A DNA stretch of 64,000 bases from Pseudomonas quebecensis (GCF_026410085.1 NZ_CP112866.1:4525001-4589000); one strand, 5' to 3'; positions 8,689-17,680 are shown, numbered from the stretch's first letter. Numbers and translations are program-made. The notes: a model not told the origin generated them from the letters alone.

Positions 8689-10862
8689 TGGAAGACTTTT
8701 CATTCGACGAGCGTCGTATCAAAGCGATGATCGAACAAGCGGAACGGCAAAGCAAAATCTATAAAAGAAGCCACAGCTATCAAGCAGATTGGCTGGTAAG
8801 GGGCGGGATTGGAAGTCAGGAATGGTTGGTCAGTTTTCCAGGTGGGTCAAAGCTTCAGTGCATGAGCTTTGATCGCTTGATGGCGGACGGCACCAACCTC
8901 ACCGACGACTCTAATAAACTGCTGCTAGAAACGGTGCAGAAATGGTTATTTCACTGTCGCATGGGCACCATTACAGGTAAACCAGTCGCGGAAGGTCGAT
9001 GGATTACATACTTTAGCTTCGCTATGAATTTGGCAGCACGCGCCAATCTTTATAAAGACACTTATGAAACCTGTACGCATGGCTTCCGGCTCTTTGACGA
9101 GGACGCGTGCAAAGCTATCGCCGAAACTTTCAGTCAGGGTGGATGGACTGCTGCTTTGTTGTTGAAGGAGCGTTTCATTTCACACCTGCTTGATATCTTA
9201 CCTGTCTCCTTCTCATTAGAGGAACTCATATCAGCCCCGGACGCCCTACCAGTTGAGCTCACAAGAGAAGCCATTTCCTACTTCACTCGAAACGATCTCT
9301 ATGTCTCCAGCGCCCAAAGCAGCACCTATGATAAAGGATTGCTTTCAAGAGACTATATTGGCTCCATTCTCGGTCGACCTTCAACGTCTCTGCATAATGC
9401 AAATTTCCGCCTGTTCATTAGGCAGTTTGAGCCAACCTTGGCCCATGACGACTTGCTACAAAGAGGTGTGCGCACAAATCTTCACAGCACTCAAAACACT
9501 AAGACATTAGATGAAGCAGCTGACGGGGCAATCGGCATCAGCTCTTTCCTAGATACTATGTCATGCCTAAAATTGTTTTTCCAAGGCCATGATATCCTGC
9601 CCGAAGACATCCCCGACATTAAACTGAACATCGACCAACTTTCTCTTAATTACAAGCAACACTTGAAGCTAGGTGGCCACACCAAATTGCTACCTCTTGA
9701 TATTGGCTTCAAATGCCTGAACCAAGCCTGCAAGTGGATAACCGTCTACGGGAATGCCATCGTTGAATCTCTGATTTTTTATATCGAGCAATTCGTCTCT
9801 ATTGACGAAGATAATTCATTGTCGAAACAGTCCGTAAAAAAGAACGAGCTCTTCCAGAAAACGAAACACCTATGGATGACGACAGGTATGGAAAACCTAC
9901 CTGCGCAGCCGCTATACCAAGCGCTCGCCATAAGCAGGCTCCAAACCAAAGAGAAGAAAAACTTCCCTGTAGACAAAACCAACTTCAAAATGGTGATGGA
10001 ATCTTTTTATGGTGCTTGCGCCATAATTATCGGCATCATAAAACCTATTCGGAACATTGAGCTTAGCACCCTGGAGCGCAACTGCCTTTCTACCGACCGG
10101 GGCAACAATGGCGCTTTTATGGGCCACATGGTCGGGAAAACTGGGGAGTTGGGTGCAAACGACTTCATTGAACGCCCTATCCCCTACGTTGCGGCTCATG
10201 CCATCCAGCTACTCCAAGTGCTCGGCGAAAAGCTGGCAGGTATCTATGGGGATGAATCGGAGTATGCACGGAGGCTGTTCTATATTCCTGGCAGGGGATT
10301 CAAATGCCCTAGTGGAGGAATTCCCGAATGGAAAGTAAACTTGTGCATTAATACTTTCTGTGATGCTGTCCACCTGCCCGTCGATAAATTGGGTCGGCGA
10401 TGGTATGTGCGCATTCACGAGATGAGAAAATTCTTCCTCCTGCTCGTACACAGGCACGTAGGAGATTCAGGGAAGGAATTGCTGAGATATATGGCAGGTC
10501 ACTCCAATAGAAAGCATATTGACGATTACACAGATTATGAGCCATCAGATTCGGAAGCCGTCCGATATGAATCCGAATGCATCGATGACAAGCTCATTGC
10601 TCTTGAAAACGGCTTACTGTCCAAAGATACAAACCAAGGGCTTCTAGCACTGTACACAGAAGCCTTGAAGAACTTTAAAGCCACTAGCATCGCTTCGATT
10701 AGCAACAAGGAATTACTCAAATACCTAGACAAAATGGTGCAACAACCTGAGTTCGATATGACCACATATAAAGTCAGGCTTGAAACTTACGATGAAGAAA
10801 TCTACACCATCGATTTCGCTATTTGTCTAGGAGGCCAAAAAGATGAGAGATACGACAAATAA
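8688..10862 (+). CDS. Large tyrosine recombinase with complete catalytic set (second gene of operon)
   Basis: 724 residues from ATG 8688, which overlaps the upstream stop; GGAAGG lies about 8 bp before it. The catalytic domain is in the C-terminal third: box-I Arg in IKPIRNIELSTL (about residue 454), HEMR for His-x-x-Arg (about 577-580), GH in MAGHSNRKH (about 604), and Tyr in DDYTDY. These are the residues needed to cut and rejoin DNA. The roughly 400-residue N-terminal extension is much longer than in phage integrases, as in the large GInt recombinases. Expected role: integration and excision of the island together with its operon partners. Confidence 0.85.
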   Translation: MEDFSFDERRIKAMIEQAERQSKIYKRSHSYQADWLVRGGIGSQEWLVSFPGGSKLQCMSFDRLMADGTNLTDDSNKLLLETVQKWLFHCRMGTITGKPVAEGRWITYFSFAMNLAARANLYKDTYETCTHGFRLFDEDACKAIAETFSQGGWTAALLLKERFISHLLDILPVSFSLEELISAPDALPVELTREAISYFTRNDLYVSSAQSSTYDKGLLSRDYIGSILGRPSTSLHNANFRLFIRQFEPTLAHDDLLQRGVRTNLHSTQNTKTLDEAADGAIGISSFLDTMSCLKLFFQGHDILPEDIPDIKLNIDQLSLNYKQHLKLGGHTKLLPLDIGFKCLNQACKWITVYGNAIVESLIFYIEQFVSIDEDNSLSKQSVKKNELFQKTKHLWMTTGMENLPAQPLYQALAISRLQTKEKKNFPVDKTNFKMVMESFYGACAIIIGIIKPIRNIELSTLERNCLSTDRGNNGAFMGHMVGKTGELGANDFIERPIPYVAAHAIQLLQVLGEKLAGIYGDESEYARRLFYIPGRGFKCPSGGIPEWKVNLCINTFCDAVHLPVDKLGRRWYVRIHEMRKFFLLLVHRHVGDSGKELLRYMAGHSNRKHIDDYTDYEPSDSEAVRYESECIDDKLIALENGLLSKDTNQGLLALYTEALKNFKATSIASISNKELLKYLDKMVQQPEFDMTTYKVRLETYDEEIYTIDFAICLGGQKDERYDK

Positions 10863-11391
10863 AAACCTCCACTCTCGTCACACTTGGCTTTCACAGGTGC
10901 TATCTAAAGAAATTACACCGTCGAAAGACCAGCTTCGAGCTCTATCCTCGATGCGAGGCTTCTGCAAACTGGAGGTCGCTGGCTGCTTCACATCGATTTC
11001 GCTCAACTCCCTGAAGCAAGCGGCTAAGGTTGCACAGTTTGGCATCTCTGGGTCAAGCCTGTGGGACAAGATGCTACAGATGAGAACCATGGCATTCGCC
11101 CTGTTGACCCCCAAGGTTAACCCGGCGCCGGCGCCTAACCTTCCTTCAGACAAGGATCAGGCACGCATCGCGCTGCTGGAGGCTCACATCGCCTCGATGG
11201 CGTACTTTGACATCCTGACTTTCCTAGAGCGTATTGATCCTCAGAACACCCGTAGCGCTGATGAAATCCGTGCAGCCATCGCACTTAAAGTCAAAACGTC
11301 CAAGGCCAAATATCACTCTTTCCTGATAAGCGACCAGATATTTTCTTCAGAGAAAATGAAGGTTATCGACGGCGGCAAAAAGGATGGGTAA
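10843..11391 (+). CDS. Small protein of the recombinase operon
   Basis: 182 residues, mostly helical in appearance, with no enzyme motif. AGGAGG lies 9 bp before its ATG, and the gene overlaps both neighbours (20 bp upstream, 8 bp downstream), so it is made together with the recombinases. GInt islands encode one small putative helix-loop-helix protein needed for recombination, and this is the natural candidate. Its place as third rather than last gene should be compared with known gin operons. Function is inferred from context only. Confidence 0.65.
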   Translation: MRDTTNKNLHSRHTWLSQVLSKEITPSKDQLRALSSMRGFCKLEVAGCFTSISLNSLKQAAKVAQFGISGSSLWDKMLQMRTMAFALLTPKVNPAPAPNLPSDKDQARIALLEAHIASMAYFDILTFLERIDPQNTRSADEIRAAIALKVKTSKAKYHSFLISDQIFSSEKMKVIDGGKKDG

Positions 11392-12850
11392 GCAACTCTA
11401 CACGGAATATGAGTCCGTAAGCGTACCAGACAAAGCTATGCCGGTTCGGAAGACTGGGGCGTTCATTGGAAAGCCACGCATTATCAGAAATTTCGTACTT
11501 ATTCGTTGGCCCAACGGGAGGCCATGTAACCTTGCCAATCTATGGATGGATGAGATCTGCGCGTCCACAGGCGCCAGGGATTCTGCGCGGGTAGACGCGG
11601 CGCTCATCACGCACTTCGTTCGCTTCTGCTCTGTCAAGAACATTCAATTCAGTAATTTCAACGAAACTAATTTTCAGGATTTTACTAAACAGCTAGTTGA
11701 AGAAACCAAATCCACCCTTCGTGGTATCGAACCAGCAAGGAACAACAACCGCACCCGGCTAATTCAGCATACCATGCTTAACTTTCTGCACTGGCTAACC
11801 GAAAATTACCCAAATCTATCTAAAACACCATTGATAGGCTTAAAGAATAGTGGTGCAAACATCACGATATCTTACGAGACAAATCCCAAAACCAAGCGAT
11901 GCTACATGGTTCATCCACTGCTCGTAGCTCCCGTGCCGTACAACGATGACAAGGTGGCAATAGACGAACATATCATCCAAAAAATCCAGGATGAGATTTT
12001 CCGGAAGCGAGACTGGGAGGATCTGCCTGCTAGCTCCAGACTTAAATCAATCAGTGACCTCGAACTTTACGATGCTACCAGTGTGTATCTATACGAACGG
12101 CGGATGTTCACGTTAAGAATGATGAAGCTCACAGGACTACGTCCTGAGGAGCTGTTTGACCTCGACCTTGAGCTCAATCAAAACATTTCGAACACACTGG
12201 AGATTGTGATCCCCACTAAAAAGCGCGGAACTCCGGCACCGTTACGCCGTTTTAAAATCAATGCTGCAGATGCAAGGCGGTTTGCAATTTACGTGGAGGC
12301 TAGGAAGGCTTACATTGACTTCCTAGCAGATCGTAATATTTTGTTCGACCAGCCCAACAATATATTCCTAGGTGAAAACGGTAGTCGACTGAAAAAAGAA
12401 TCAATCACTAAGGAGTTTGACCGACTGTGTTTAGGTGCTGGTTTGTCAGGTACCCGTGTTTGCCTGTCCATGTTTAGACATCGTTTTGTCACGCGTCAAA
12501 TCAATATCAGACTGGAGGAAAGATTCGCCCAAACCCCCGCTCTAAAGAAAGGGTGGACGCCGGCGCTGCGAGACGATGTTTGCGCAGAGGTGGCCCAACT
12601 CACCGGCCACTCTGACCCTGCTTCTCTCCATCATTATTTTCACGCTGAATACAAGGCGCTCACCTCGAGTTCTACCTACAGTTCGATGCTTGAGGCCCAA
12701 GACGAACTGGACTCTGTTAAAGACACGCTCACGGCTCTGGAGCATAAATCTAAGCTGCAAAAAATTGATCTGTCGGTTGAGATCCGAAACGTCAAAGCTC
12801 TGGTCGAAAAGCTGGAAATGCGGCTAAGCAGCCGCGAGAGTGCTGAGTAG
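11384..12850 (+). CDS. Tyrosine recombinase (fourth gene of operon)
   Basis: 488 residues. An N-terminal SAM-like, core-binding domain (about 60-150) is followed by the catalytic domain: box-I Arg253 (LTGLRPEEL), box-II Arg365 (MFRHRF), His409 in LTGHSD and nucleophile Tyr418 in HHYF. The usual box-II His is Ser362, a tolerated change. The last 60 residues look coiled-coil (repeated Leu/Glu/Lys), possibly for contact with the other recombinases. It ends the operon; cargo begins directly after. Confidence 0.87.
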   Translation: MGKQLYTEYESVSVPDKAMPVRKTGAFIGKPRIIRNFVLIRWPNGRPCNLANLWMDEICASTGARDSARVDAALITHFVRFCSVKNIQFSNFNETNFQDFTKQLVEETKSTLRGIEPARNNNRTRLIQHTMLNFLHWLTENYPNLSKTPLIGLKNSGANITISYETNPKTKRCYMVHPLLVAPVPYNDDKVAIDEHIIQKIQDEIFRKRDWEDLPASSRLKSISDLELYDATSVYLYERRMFTLRMMKLTGLRPEELFDLDLELNQNISNTLEIVIPTKKRGTPAPLRRFKINAADARRFAIYVEARKAYIDFLADRNILFDQPNNIFLGENGSRLKKESITKEFDRLCLGAGLSGTRVCLSMFRHRFVTRQINIRLEERFAQTPALKKGWTPALRDDVCAEVAQLTGHSDPASLHHYFHAEYKALTSSSTYSSMLEAQDELDSVKDTLTALEHKSKLQKIDLSVEIRNVKALVEKLEMRLSSRESAE

Positions 12851-12881
12851 TGCTGCCACACCACCCGAACGGCCTGGGAAC

Positions 12882-13163
12882 CTAAGTCATCACGGTGCCA
12901 TGCCCTACCGGTGTATCACCTCGCTTACGCAACTGATCCTGACAGAGACCATGCATATCTTGCGCATCAAAAGACCAGTGCGTGATCAGCGAGCTGAAGG
13001 AGATCTCACGCGACACGACAGCAACTTCAATCGGATAGCTGTCAGGAGCTATTCCAGAGGCTTCAAAATCAATAAAAAAAGAAGGCCGTTCCACCTTGCT
13101 GCTCCTGGTTGAAGGTTGCGACTGTCCCCGCACAGCCTTAGGAAAGACGGTCTTGATAAGCAT
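12882..13163 (-). pseudogene. DnaQ-like 3'-5' exonuclease remnant
   Basis: The frame contains FFIDFEASGIAPDSYPIEVA, the exonuclease-I block of DEDD nucleases with its Asp and Glu, followed too soon by THWSFDAQDMHG, which normally lies further along. The frame then stops after about 90 codons, so the ExoII and ExoIII blocks are missing. It looks like an internally deleted and truncated copy of a Pseudomonas exonuclease gene left beside the recombinase operon. Confidence 0.65.
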
Positions 13164-13317
13164 GAAGTCGCCCCTAACAAAAGGTGGTCACGTCGTAAGG
13201 GTATGCTCGCAAGATACTGATTTCTTGTCGGAAAACAAAAAAACATATCCTTCATAACCTTGACCAACTGCACCCCATGGTCTTCATTTCTCGCAATCAC
13301 CCAAGAGAGATGCCGGC

Positions 13318-13425
13318 ATGACCTTTTCATCCTTGTTTCGCCCCGATAGCGCCCCTGTAACACTCGATAACACCTTCAACTACCTCATGTTGAGCTCTCT
13401 CCATTGGAAAGACGCCGACCTTTAG
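13318..13425 (+). CDS. Possible small ORF (35 aa)
   Basis: ATG at 13318 opens a 35-codon frame ending in HWKDADL with TAG at 13423-13425, just where repeat copy A begins. A weak purine-rich stretch precedes it. It may be a complete small gene or the worn end of a larger one. I could not recognise it; it is kept because other genes here also end next to the same repeat. Confidence 0.3.
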   Translation: MTFSSLFRPDSAPVTLDNTFNYLMLSSLHWKDADL

Positions 13426-13510
13426 GTGATGACAAAGGCAGCCAAGCAGCGCTTCGCCGTCCTCGCCCTTCGGGCTTCCATCCCACACGCCTGCGCGCTC
13501 CGCTTGTCCA
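13425..13510 (+). repeat. Gene-end repeat, copy A (partial)
   Basis: Shares the blocks CCCTTCGGGCTTCCATCC and CGCCTGCGCGCTCCGCTTG with copies B-F. The GCCCTTCGGGC part folds as a hairpin. The 5' part of the repeat is less well kept here. Confidence 0.7.
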
Positions 13511-13573
13511 GTTGCATAACAAATCAGAAGTCCCCCAAAACAGGGCCGGCCATAGCTCAGCGAGGAGTCTCTG

Positions 13574-13996
13574 ATGCACCAGTCACCATACGTAATTCAT
13601 CGCGACATCCTTCTGAACGGCATGTATGGAACAGCCTATCGATTGCAAGAGTTCGTCCTCTATCAGCTTGATCCTGGTAGGTACACATTCGACATCGATG
13701 AGCATCGCGGAGGGTTCGACAGCGTCCATCTTCAGATCTATCAGGATATGAAGCAGTGGTACTGGGACAACGGCCCATCAAGCGCTGGCTTCAAAGACGT
13801 CGCCGAGGCACTTCAAGATAGGTACACCAGGCGAGCCCAAGAGAATCTAGAGGAGCTGTATCTCCTCCAAGCGATGCAGCCAAGCGATTTTCCTGCTGAG
13901 CCTGGCGAGATACCTGCAGACTTTCATAGGCATGCAGTTGAGCGAGCTGAGCTGCTTCACAGGGAGTATGTCGGCAAAGGGTTCATCAACGAGTAG
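13574..13996 (+). CDS. Uncharacterised 140-aa protein
   Basis: Soluble, rich in Tyr, Arg and acidic residues, with no signal peptide or membrane segment and no motif I can name. AGCGAGGAG lies about 8 bp before the ATG. It is the first clear cargo gene after the recombinase operon and is followed 48 bp later by another small gene on the same strand. Confidence 0.6.
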   Translation: MHQSPYVIHRDILLNGMYGTAYRLQEFVLYQLDPGRYTFDIDEHRGGFDSVHLQIYQDMKQWYWDNGPSSAGFKDVAEALQDRYTRRAQENLEELYLLQAMQPSDFPAEPGEIPADFHRHAVERAELLHREYVGKGFINE

Positions 13997-14044
13997 ACGT
14001 AGTCTACCGTTCCCCTCCATCCAACCAGACATGAGGCAAAACCG

Positions 14045-14236
14045 ATGGCATGGCTATTTTGGAAAGACAAACGCCCTGCCTGGGTGCAGGCAGAAGAACG
14101 AGAGTTCATCAAAGCGGTGAATAGCCTGCAAACGCTGCAGACAACACCTCGTGGCGGGATGAGGATTGATCCTGAAGAGCTCAGGGATCAGATCCTTGAG
14201 TCACGAGAACGATACAAAGATCTGGTGAAGAGGTAG
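14045..14236 (+). CDS. Uncharacterised small protein (63 aa)
   Basis: A 63-residue basic, soluble protein beginning MAWLFWKDKRPAWVQ; the C-terminal half reads as one charged helix. The ribosome site is weak (GAGGC, 10 bp upstream). It is probably co-transcribed with the gene ending at 13996. Repeat copy B begins about 45 bp after its stop. Confidence 0.5.
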   Translation: MAWLFWKDKRPAWVQAEEREFIKAVNSLQTLQTTPRGGMRIDPEELRDQILESRERYKDLVKR

Positions 14237-14279
14237 CGATGCGAAGTGTCATCTGGTTGGGTGCCTGACTCAGTTGTTC

Positions 14280-14400
14280 ACGCAGGGGCGGATTGGTGTG
14301 TGCCCCTGCGGGGAATGGTTGTCGTGAGCCGAGCCTTGGAAAAGCCCACGTCTCGGCCTTTGGGCTTCCATCTTGCACGCCGCGCACCGCTTACCATGCC
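14280..14400 (+). repeat. Gene-end repeat, copy B
   Basis: Begins with a perfect 9-bp hairpin (CGCAGGGGC / GCCCCTGCG). Then come GTCGTGAGCCGAGCCTTGG, CGTCTCGGCC and GGGCTTCCATC, and a CACGCCGCGCACCGCTT end. It matches copy D closely in order and spacing. Confidence 0.75.
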
Positions 14401-14476
14401 CACGCACTTGAGCAATTTACTCACGCAGGACTCATGTGATCATTGTTTGATCCGCACGCGCAGTTAGCTCTCGTAA

Positions 14477-14974
14477 TCAATCCCACCTCAATTTGATGCC
14501 CATCTCATGCCACGTGCTGACCTCGTCGGAAGTCATCGCTTGGATATATCGATACCCCTGCTCCCGAAAAAAGTCGACGTACTGATCCCTGCAACGCAGA
14601 TGGACTGACTTCTTGTTGAGGTCTTCTGGAATAGACTCAAAATTAGCGATCAGCGCTTGTACGAAATGATCCCGTTGAAACAACGGATCGACAGCAATGG
14701 ATCTGACGTGGATATAGGGGGCAGATGCATCCTCATTGCACTGTTCTTTGAAACCTTCTTCCGTGATGAAGTCGTCATTCGAGTGGCCAAAATGAGCAAA
14801 GCCTACGAAATTGCCTTCATGCTCATAGATGAGGAAGTTCTCGGGGGTGCGTTGAATCCAATCCTGAAAATCTTCTAGGGTAGCGTTCGCGTCGCCTGCG
14901 CAGGCTGAGCCTTCAGCGCGGAAGCAATTCAGTGCATCGCCTGGGGTGGCTGAGCGGTATACGGATGCCCACAT
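14477..14974 (-). CDS. GNAT-like N-acetyltransferase
   Basis: 165 residues from ATG 14974, which has GAGGT 7 bp upstream. It follows GNAT order: a beta strand with VGFAHFG, then IHVRSIAVDPLFQRDHFVQAL, corresponding to the acetyl-CoA pyrophosphate loop region, and a C-terminal FFREQGYRYI strand-helix. The Q/R-x-x-G-x-G/A loop is poorly kept (FQRDHF), so activity is uncertain. The substrate is unknown. Confidence 0.6.
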   Translation of the reverse strand: MWASVYRSATPGDALNCFRAEGSACAGDANATLEDFQDWIQRTPENFLIYEHEGNFVGFAHFGHSNDDFITEEGFKEQCNEDASAPYIHVRSIAVDPLFQRDHFVQALIANFESIPEDLNKKSVHLRCRDQYVDFFREQGYRYIQAMTSDEVSTWHEMGIKLRWD

Positions 14975-15179
14975 ATCAGTACCTCGGTGATCCCAAAGGC
15001 CTGCATGGTAATCGGTGTGCGGATTCTTCGCATTACATCTAGTTGGCCGCAATGCCCGCCGTAGAGCCTCCTTAGCTGTATGAGCAGCTGGATTTAGCTG
15101 GCAACAGATTGCCTTCGAGGCGTCTCAAGACAAGGTCAGGTAGGGTAATGGCTAGCCTGGATGGAGCGTGGTGCCAGTG

Positions 15180-15395
15180 CTAAGTGGTGCGTCGGCCCCA
15201 AGGGCCCCAGGTCGGTGGTTTTTCGACGATATCAATAGATGTGCTGAGCTCGTCTTGCATGTGTTCAAAAACTCTGTCGAGACTTGGATGAGCTTTCGAC
15301 TCTCGCAGTGCAGTCACTAAATCCAGTAGCTCCCGGCCTTGGGCCACAGGCATTTGGATATCGCAATACACGGTGTCATCGCTGTCTCGTTCCAC
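15180..15395 (-). CDS. Uncharacterised small protein (71 aa)
   Basis: GTG start at 15395 with CGGAG about 8 bp upstream. The protein is acidic and soluble, with a helical middle (RELLDLVTALRESKAH). It lies 18 bp after the gene ending at 15414 and is probably in the same transcript. No family recognised. Confidence 0.5.
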   Translation of the reverse strand: MERDSDDTVYCDIQMPVAQGRELLDLVTALRESKAHPSLDRVFEHMQDELSTSIDIVEKPPTWGPWGRRTT

Positions 15396-15413
15396 GTCTT
15401 TTCTCCGTCTGCA

Positions 15414-15821
15414 TCAATCCAGCTTGGGCTTACTGCTGGCAGCTCTGTGTGCCTCGAGGTGCTGCATCTCTGATTCCCAACAAGCCAGGAATTTATACCA
15501 GTCCGCAGCGTAAGGCCCATCTAACAATCTGGTCGACCCGATACTCGCCTGATTGAAGCGCTCCCTCCAGGGCTGGGGGATAGTCTGCTCCAAAATGATG
15601 TCGATTCCGGAGTGGTGATACTGCACGGTGACACAATCCCGAAGCTGGTTGAGCTCAAGTGGCTTGTCAGCATGAGGGGAGTCTTTTCGCTCTTGAAGTT
15701 CAAGGTCATCAAGAATGGATAAGGGATCGAACGCCTTCGAATCGCCTGGAGATATGTTCGCAAGTACCCACAAAGCCTTTCGTCTCTTGGCCTCCAGTTC
15801 GCGGAGTTCATCGTCGGGCAT
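15414..15821 (-). CDS. Uncharacterised 135-aa protein
   Basis: Start at ATG 15821, supported by AGAGGTAAC 6 bp upstream; longer versions would run into repeat C. Soluble and charged, with a helical N-terminus (ELRELEAKRRKALWVLANI) and a Trp-rich C-terminal half. First gene of a two-gene minus-strand unit with the 71-aa gene. Function not recognised. Confidence 0.6.
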   Translation of the reverse strand: MPDDELRELEAKRRKALWVLANISPGDSKAFDPLSILDDLELQERKDSPHADKPLELNQLRDCVTVQYHHSGIDIILEQTIPQPWRERFNQASIGSTRLLDGPYAADWYKFLACWESEMQHLEAHRAASSKPKLD

Positions 15822-15851
15822 TTGAGTTACCTCTTGTTGGCGTTGATGGCG

Positions 15852-15950
15852 TGCCGCCTGCGGCGTCAGGCTGCCGTGAATCGAGCCCCGCCAAGGCGGG
15901 TCTCGCCCCTGCGGGCTCGCATCCCTCACGCCTGCGCGCTCCGCTTGCTT
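15852..15950 (+). repeat. Gene-end repeat, copy C
   Basis: Contains GCCGCCTGCGGC (hairpin), GGCTGCCGTGAATCGAG, CCCGCC/GGCGGG, CCCTGCGGGCTCGCATCC and CGCCTGCGCGCTCCGCTTGC. Unlike the other copies it sits between two divergent genes, so the gene it once followed may be lost. Confidence 0.75.
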
Positions 15951-16093
15951 GGTGTCTGAGCCTCTGTGAAGCATAGATCGCAACGCATCCTACCCTCATG
16001 ATTCGGAGCTCGGCATCGCTATTCGAAGCGTTCTGTTATCGTTCTAAAAGTAATTTAGTCGCTCTTAGTCATCAGCCTTCTGGGGAGCCGGGA

Positions 16094-16609
16094 ATGGACA
16101 CAACTCGACGTGTACCAGGCAGAGCCTACCAAAAGGTTCGCGATCCCGAACGGCTGCTCATTGAAGAGCGCGCCGAAGCTCTATCCGCTGCCGGCTACCC
16201 GCTGCCAGCTGATGACCCGGCCATGTACGCCGAGCGAAGGCTGAAGGAGGCCAGAGCGGCAGCGCGTTCATCCCAGGTAGGTAGCATTAGCGAAAGCACT
16301 GCGGCTGAGCTCTCCGCAAGAGAGGTATGCCAGGTTCTAAGGGAGGCGATTTTCGGTCGAAGCGTTATGGGTAGGGTGGGTCATGAATCGTGGGACGAAA
16401 TTTATGCCGGCCACTTCCAGATCAATGTAGATGGTTGGGAGATATCGATTTACAACGACTGCGATCAGCTCGACTACTGCGAACAATGCGTCAGTCCAGA
16501 TGGGCGACACTGGTCGTTTGACTCCGGGGATCGCTTTGGCACTGATCCAGTTGCACTGCTCAGCACATGGGAACATCAGACACTTGAGCGGATGTTGAAG
16601 GAGTTGTAA
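16094..16609 (+). CDS. Conserved Pseudomonas protein of unknown function (DUF7693-like)
   Basis: 171 residues from ATG 16094 (GGGGAGCCGGGA upstream). A variable charged N-terminal part is followed by a compact conserved domain (about 85-171) with WEISIYNDCDQLDYCEQC, SPDGR and LLSTWEHQTLERML. I recall this domain as widespread in pseudomonads, possibly DUF7693, but no function is known. Repeat D follows its stop codon in the same direction. Confidence 0.6.
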   Translation: MDTTRRVPGRAYQKVRDPERLLIEERAEALSAAGYPLPADDPAMYAERRLKEARAAARSSQVGSISESTAAELSAREVCQVLREAIFGRSVMGRVGHESWDEIYAGHFQINVDGWEISIYNDCDQLDYCEQCVSPDGRHWSFDSGDRFGTDPVALLSTWEHQTLERMLKEL

Positions 16610-16640
16610 GTCCGAATTGCCGTATCGTTGCGTGTCCCTG

Positions 16641-16746
16641 GAGGAACGGCTGTCGTGAACCAAGCCTTGTCGTAAACGCCAGCGTCTTGGCCCTGCGGGC
16701 TTCCATCCTCACGCCTTCGGCTGTCGCCTGCGCGCTCCGCTTGCTT
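16641..16746 (+). repeat. Gene-end repeat, copy D
   Basis: Contains GGCTGTCGTGAACCAAGCC, CGTCTTGGCCCTGCGGGC, TTCCATCCTCACGCC and CGCCTGCGCGCTCCGCTTGC in the same order as copies B, C, E and F. GCCCTGCGGGC and CGCCTTCGGCTGTCG can form hairpins. Confidence 0.8.
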
Positions 16747-16820
16747 TGATCATTCTTGAGTGGATAACGCGATGCTTTTGCTCCTGCTATTCTGCCGACT
16801 CTGACCATGGAGGTGATCAA

Positions 16821-17030
16821 GTGCAGAGTGAATATTCGCTATCAGATGTGCTGGAAAGGATGTACGAAAACCAGCTCGCCCTAGAGGCAGCCCTGATGGA
16901 GTTGACCCTCCACGTCGAGGCTCACGGTCATGCAGATGTTGGGAATAATGTCCGAGGTGCCCTCGAGACAATCGGCGAGAACTCGGGCCACATAAAACAG
17001 GGCTTGGCGCGTCTCAGCAAGCTCCCATGA
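16821..17030 (+). CDS. Small conserved helical protein (69 aa)
   Basis: GTG start at 16821 is fixed by a near-perfect ribosome site (GGAGGTGAT) 5 bp upstream. The protein is almost entirely amphipathic helix (LERMYENQLALEAALMELTL and NVRGALETIGENSGHIKQGL). The family looks common in pseudomonads but has no known role. Its TGA overlaps the next gene's ATG by 4 bp, so the two are coupled. Confidence 0.6.
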   Translation: MQSEYSLSDVLERMYENQLALEAALMELTLHVEAHGHADVGNNVRGALETIGENSGHIKQGLARLSKLP

Positions 17031-17503
17031 GGCAGCCGCTCTTTGATTTTGATCTCAAACGCGTCTCACGCGAGCACTATATAACCGGCAAAGCTGCGAT
17101 CAATTTTCCGCACGCTGGGAGCACTACTGGTGGGTGGCATTTTCTGTCGTACTTCGACCGCGAGACCGAGGTGTTGAAGGTGTCGCTGGCAGGTATCCAC
17201 TATCCTGACACCACCAGTTTTTTTGGCGACGAAGGCATCGTTGATGTCACTGAGCAAATGGCGAAGCGTGGCTGGTCTGTAGAAAGTCGAAAGTTTTACA
17301 TGGCGGATCACTACAGAGCTGCTGCAGATATGGTTGTCAGGTGGGCTCTTAGTGACTCAGATCACTGCAATGTCGAGATTGATGAGTGGTTTCCATCCCC
17401 TACCGATAAGCAAAGATTGCTCGATCTCCTGGATACCGGGGAGCCGCAGCTTCTTGAGATGGGCAGACTCAAAAAGGTAGAAGCCTGGCTTCACTCGCAG
17501 TAA
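17027..17503 (+). CDS. Uncharacterised 158-aa protein coupled to the small upstream gene
   Basis: Soluble alpha/beta-looking protein. The central part (TGGWHFLSYFDRETEVLKVS, then AGIHYPDT) suggests a beta-rich domain; the C-terminus is helical. No catalytic motif recognised. The ATGA overlap with the previous gene implies a functional pair. A toxin-immunity or antitoxin-like pair is possible but not shown. Confidence 0.6.
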   Translation: MRQPLFDFDLKRVSREHYITGKAAINFPHAGSTTGGWHFLSYFDRETEVLKVSLAGIHYPDTTSFFGDEGIVDVTEQMAKRGWSVESRKFYMADHYRAAADMVVRWALSDSDHCNVEIDEWFPSPTDKQRLLDLLDTGEPQLLEMGRLKKVEAWLHSQ

Positions 17504-17680
17504 CGCTACCTCAGCATCTGCGGCATCAAGGCCACCCTAGCCAATCGAGGGAATGTGCTGTCGAACTTAAATTAGGTTTGCCCAACGAACGCGCTGGAGT
17601 TTTTCGCGTCATGGTTGCTTACTAGGAGCCAAAAACTGTTGTCATTGCGAAAAGCACATCCCTCCTCGTTGCTTTTACTC

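Noticed and set aside
6580..12850. Recombinase operon as a Tn7-like or Tn554 transposon, or a gamma-mobile trio
   Set aside because: There is no TnsA/B/C-like gene. Tn554 has a different gene-size order. The trio has three genes rather than four. GInt fits better, but this was judged from memory without a profile search.
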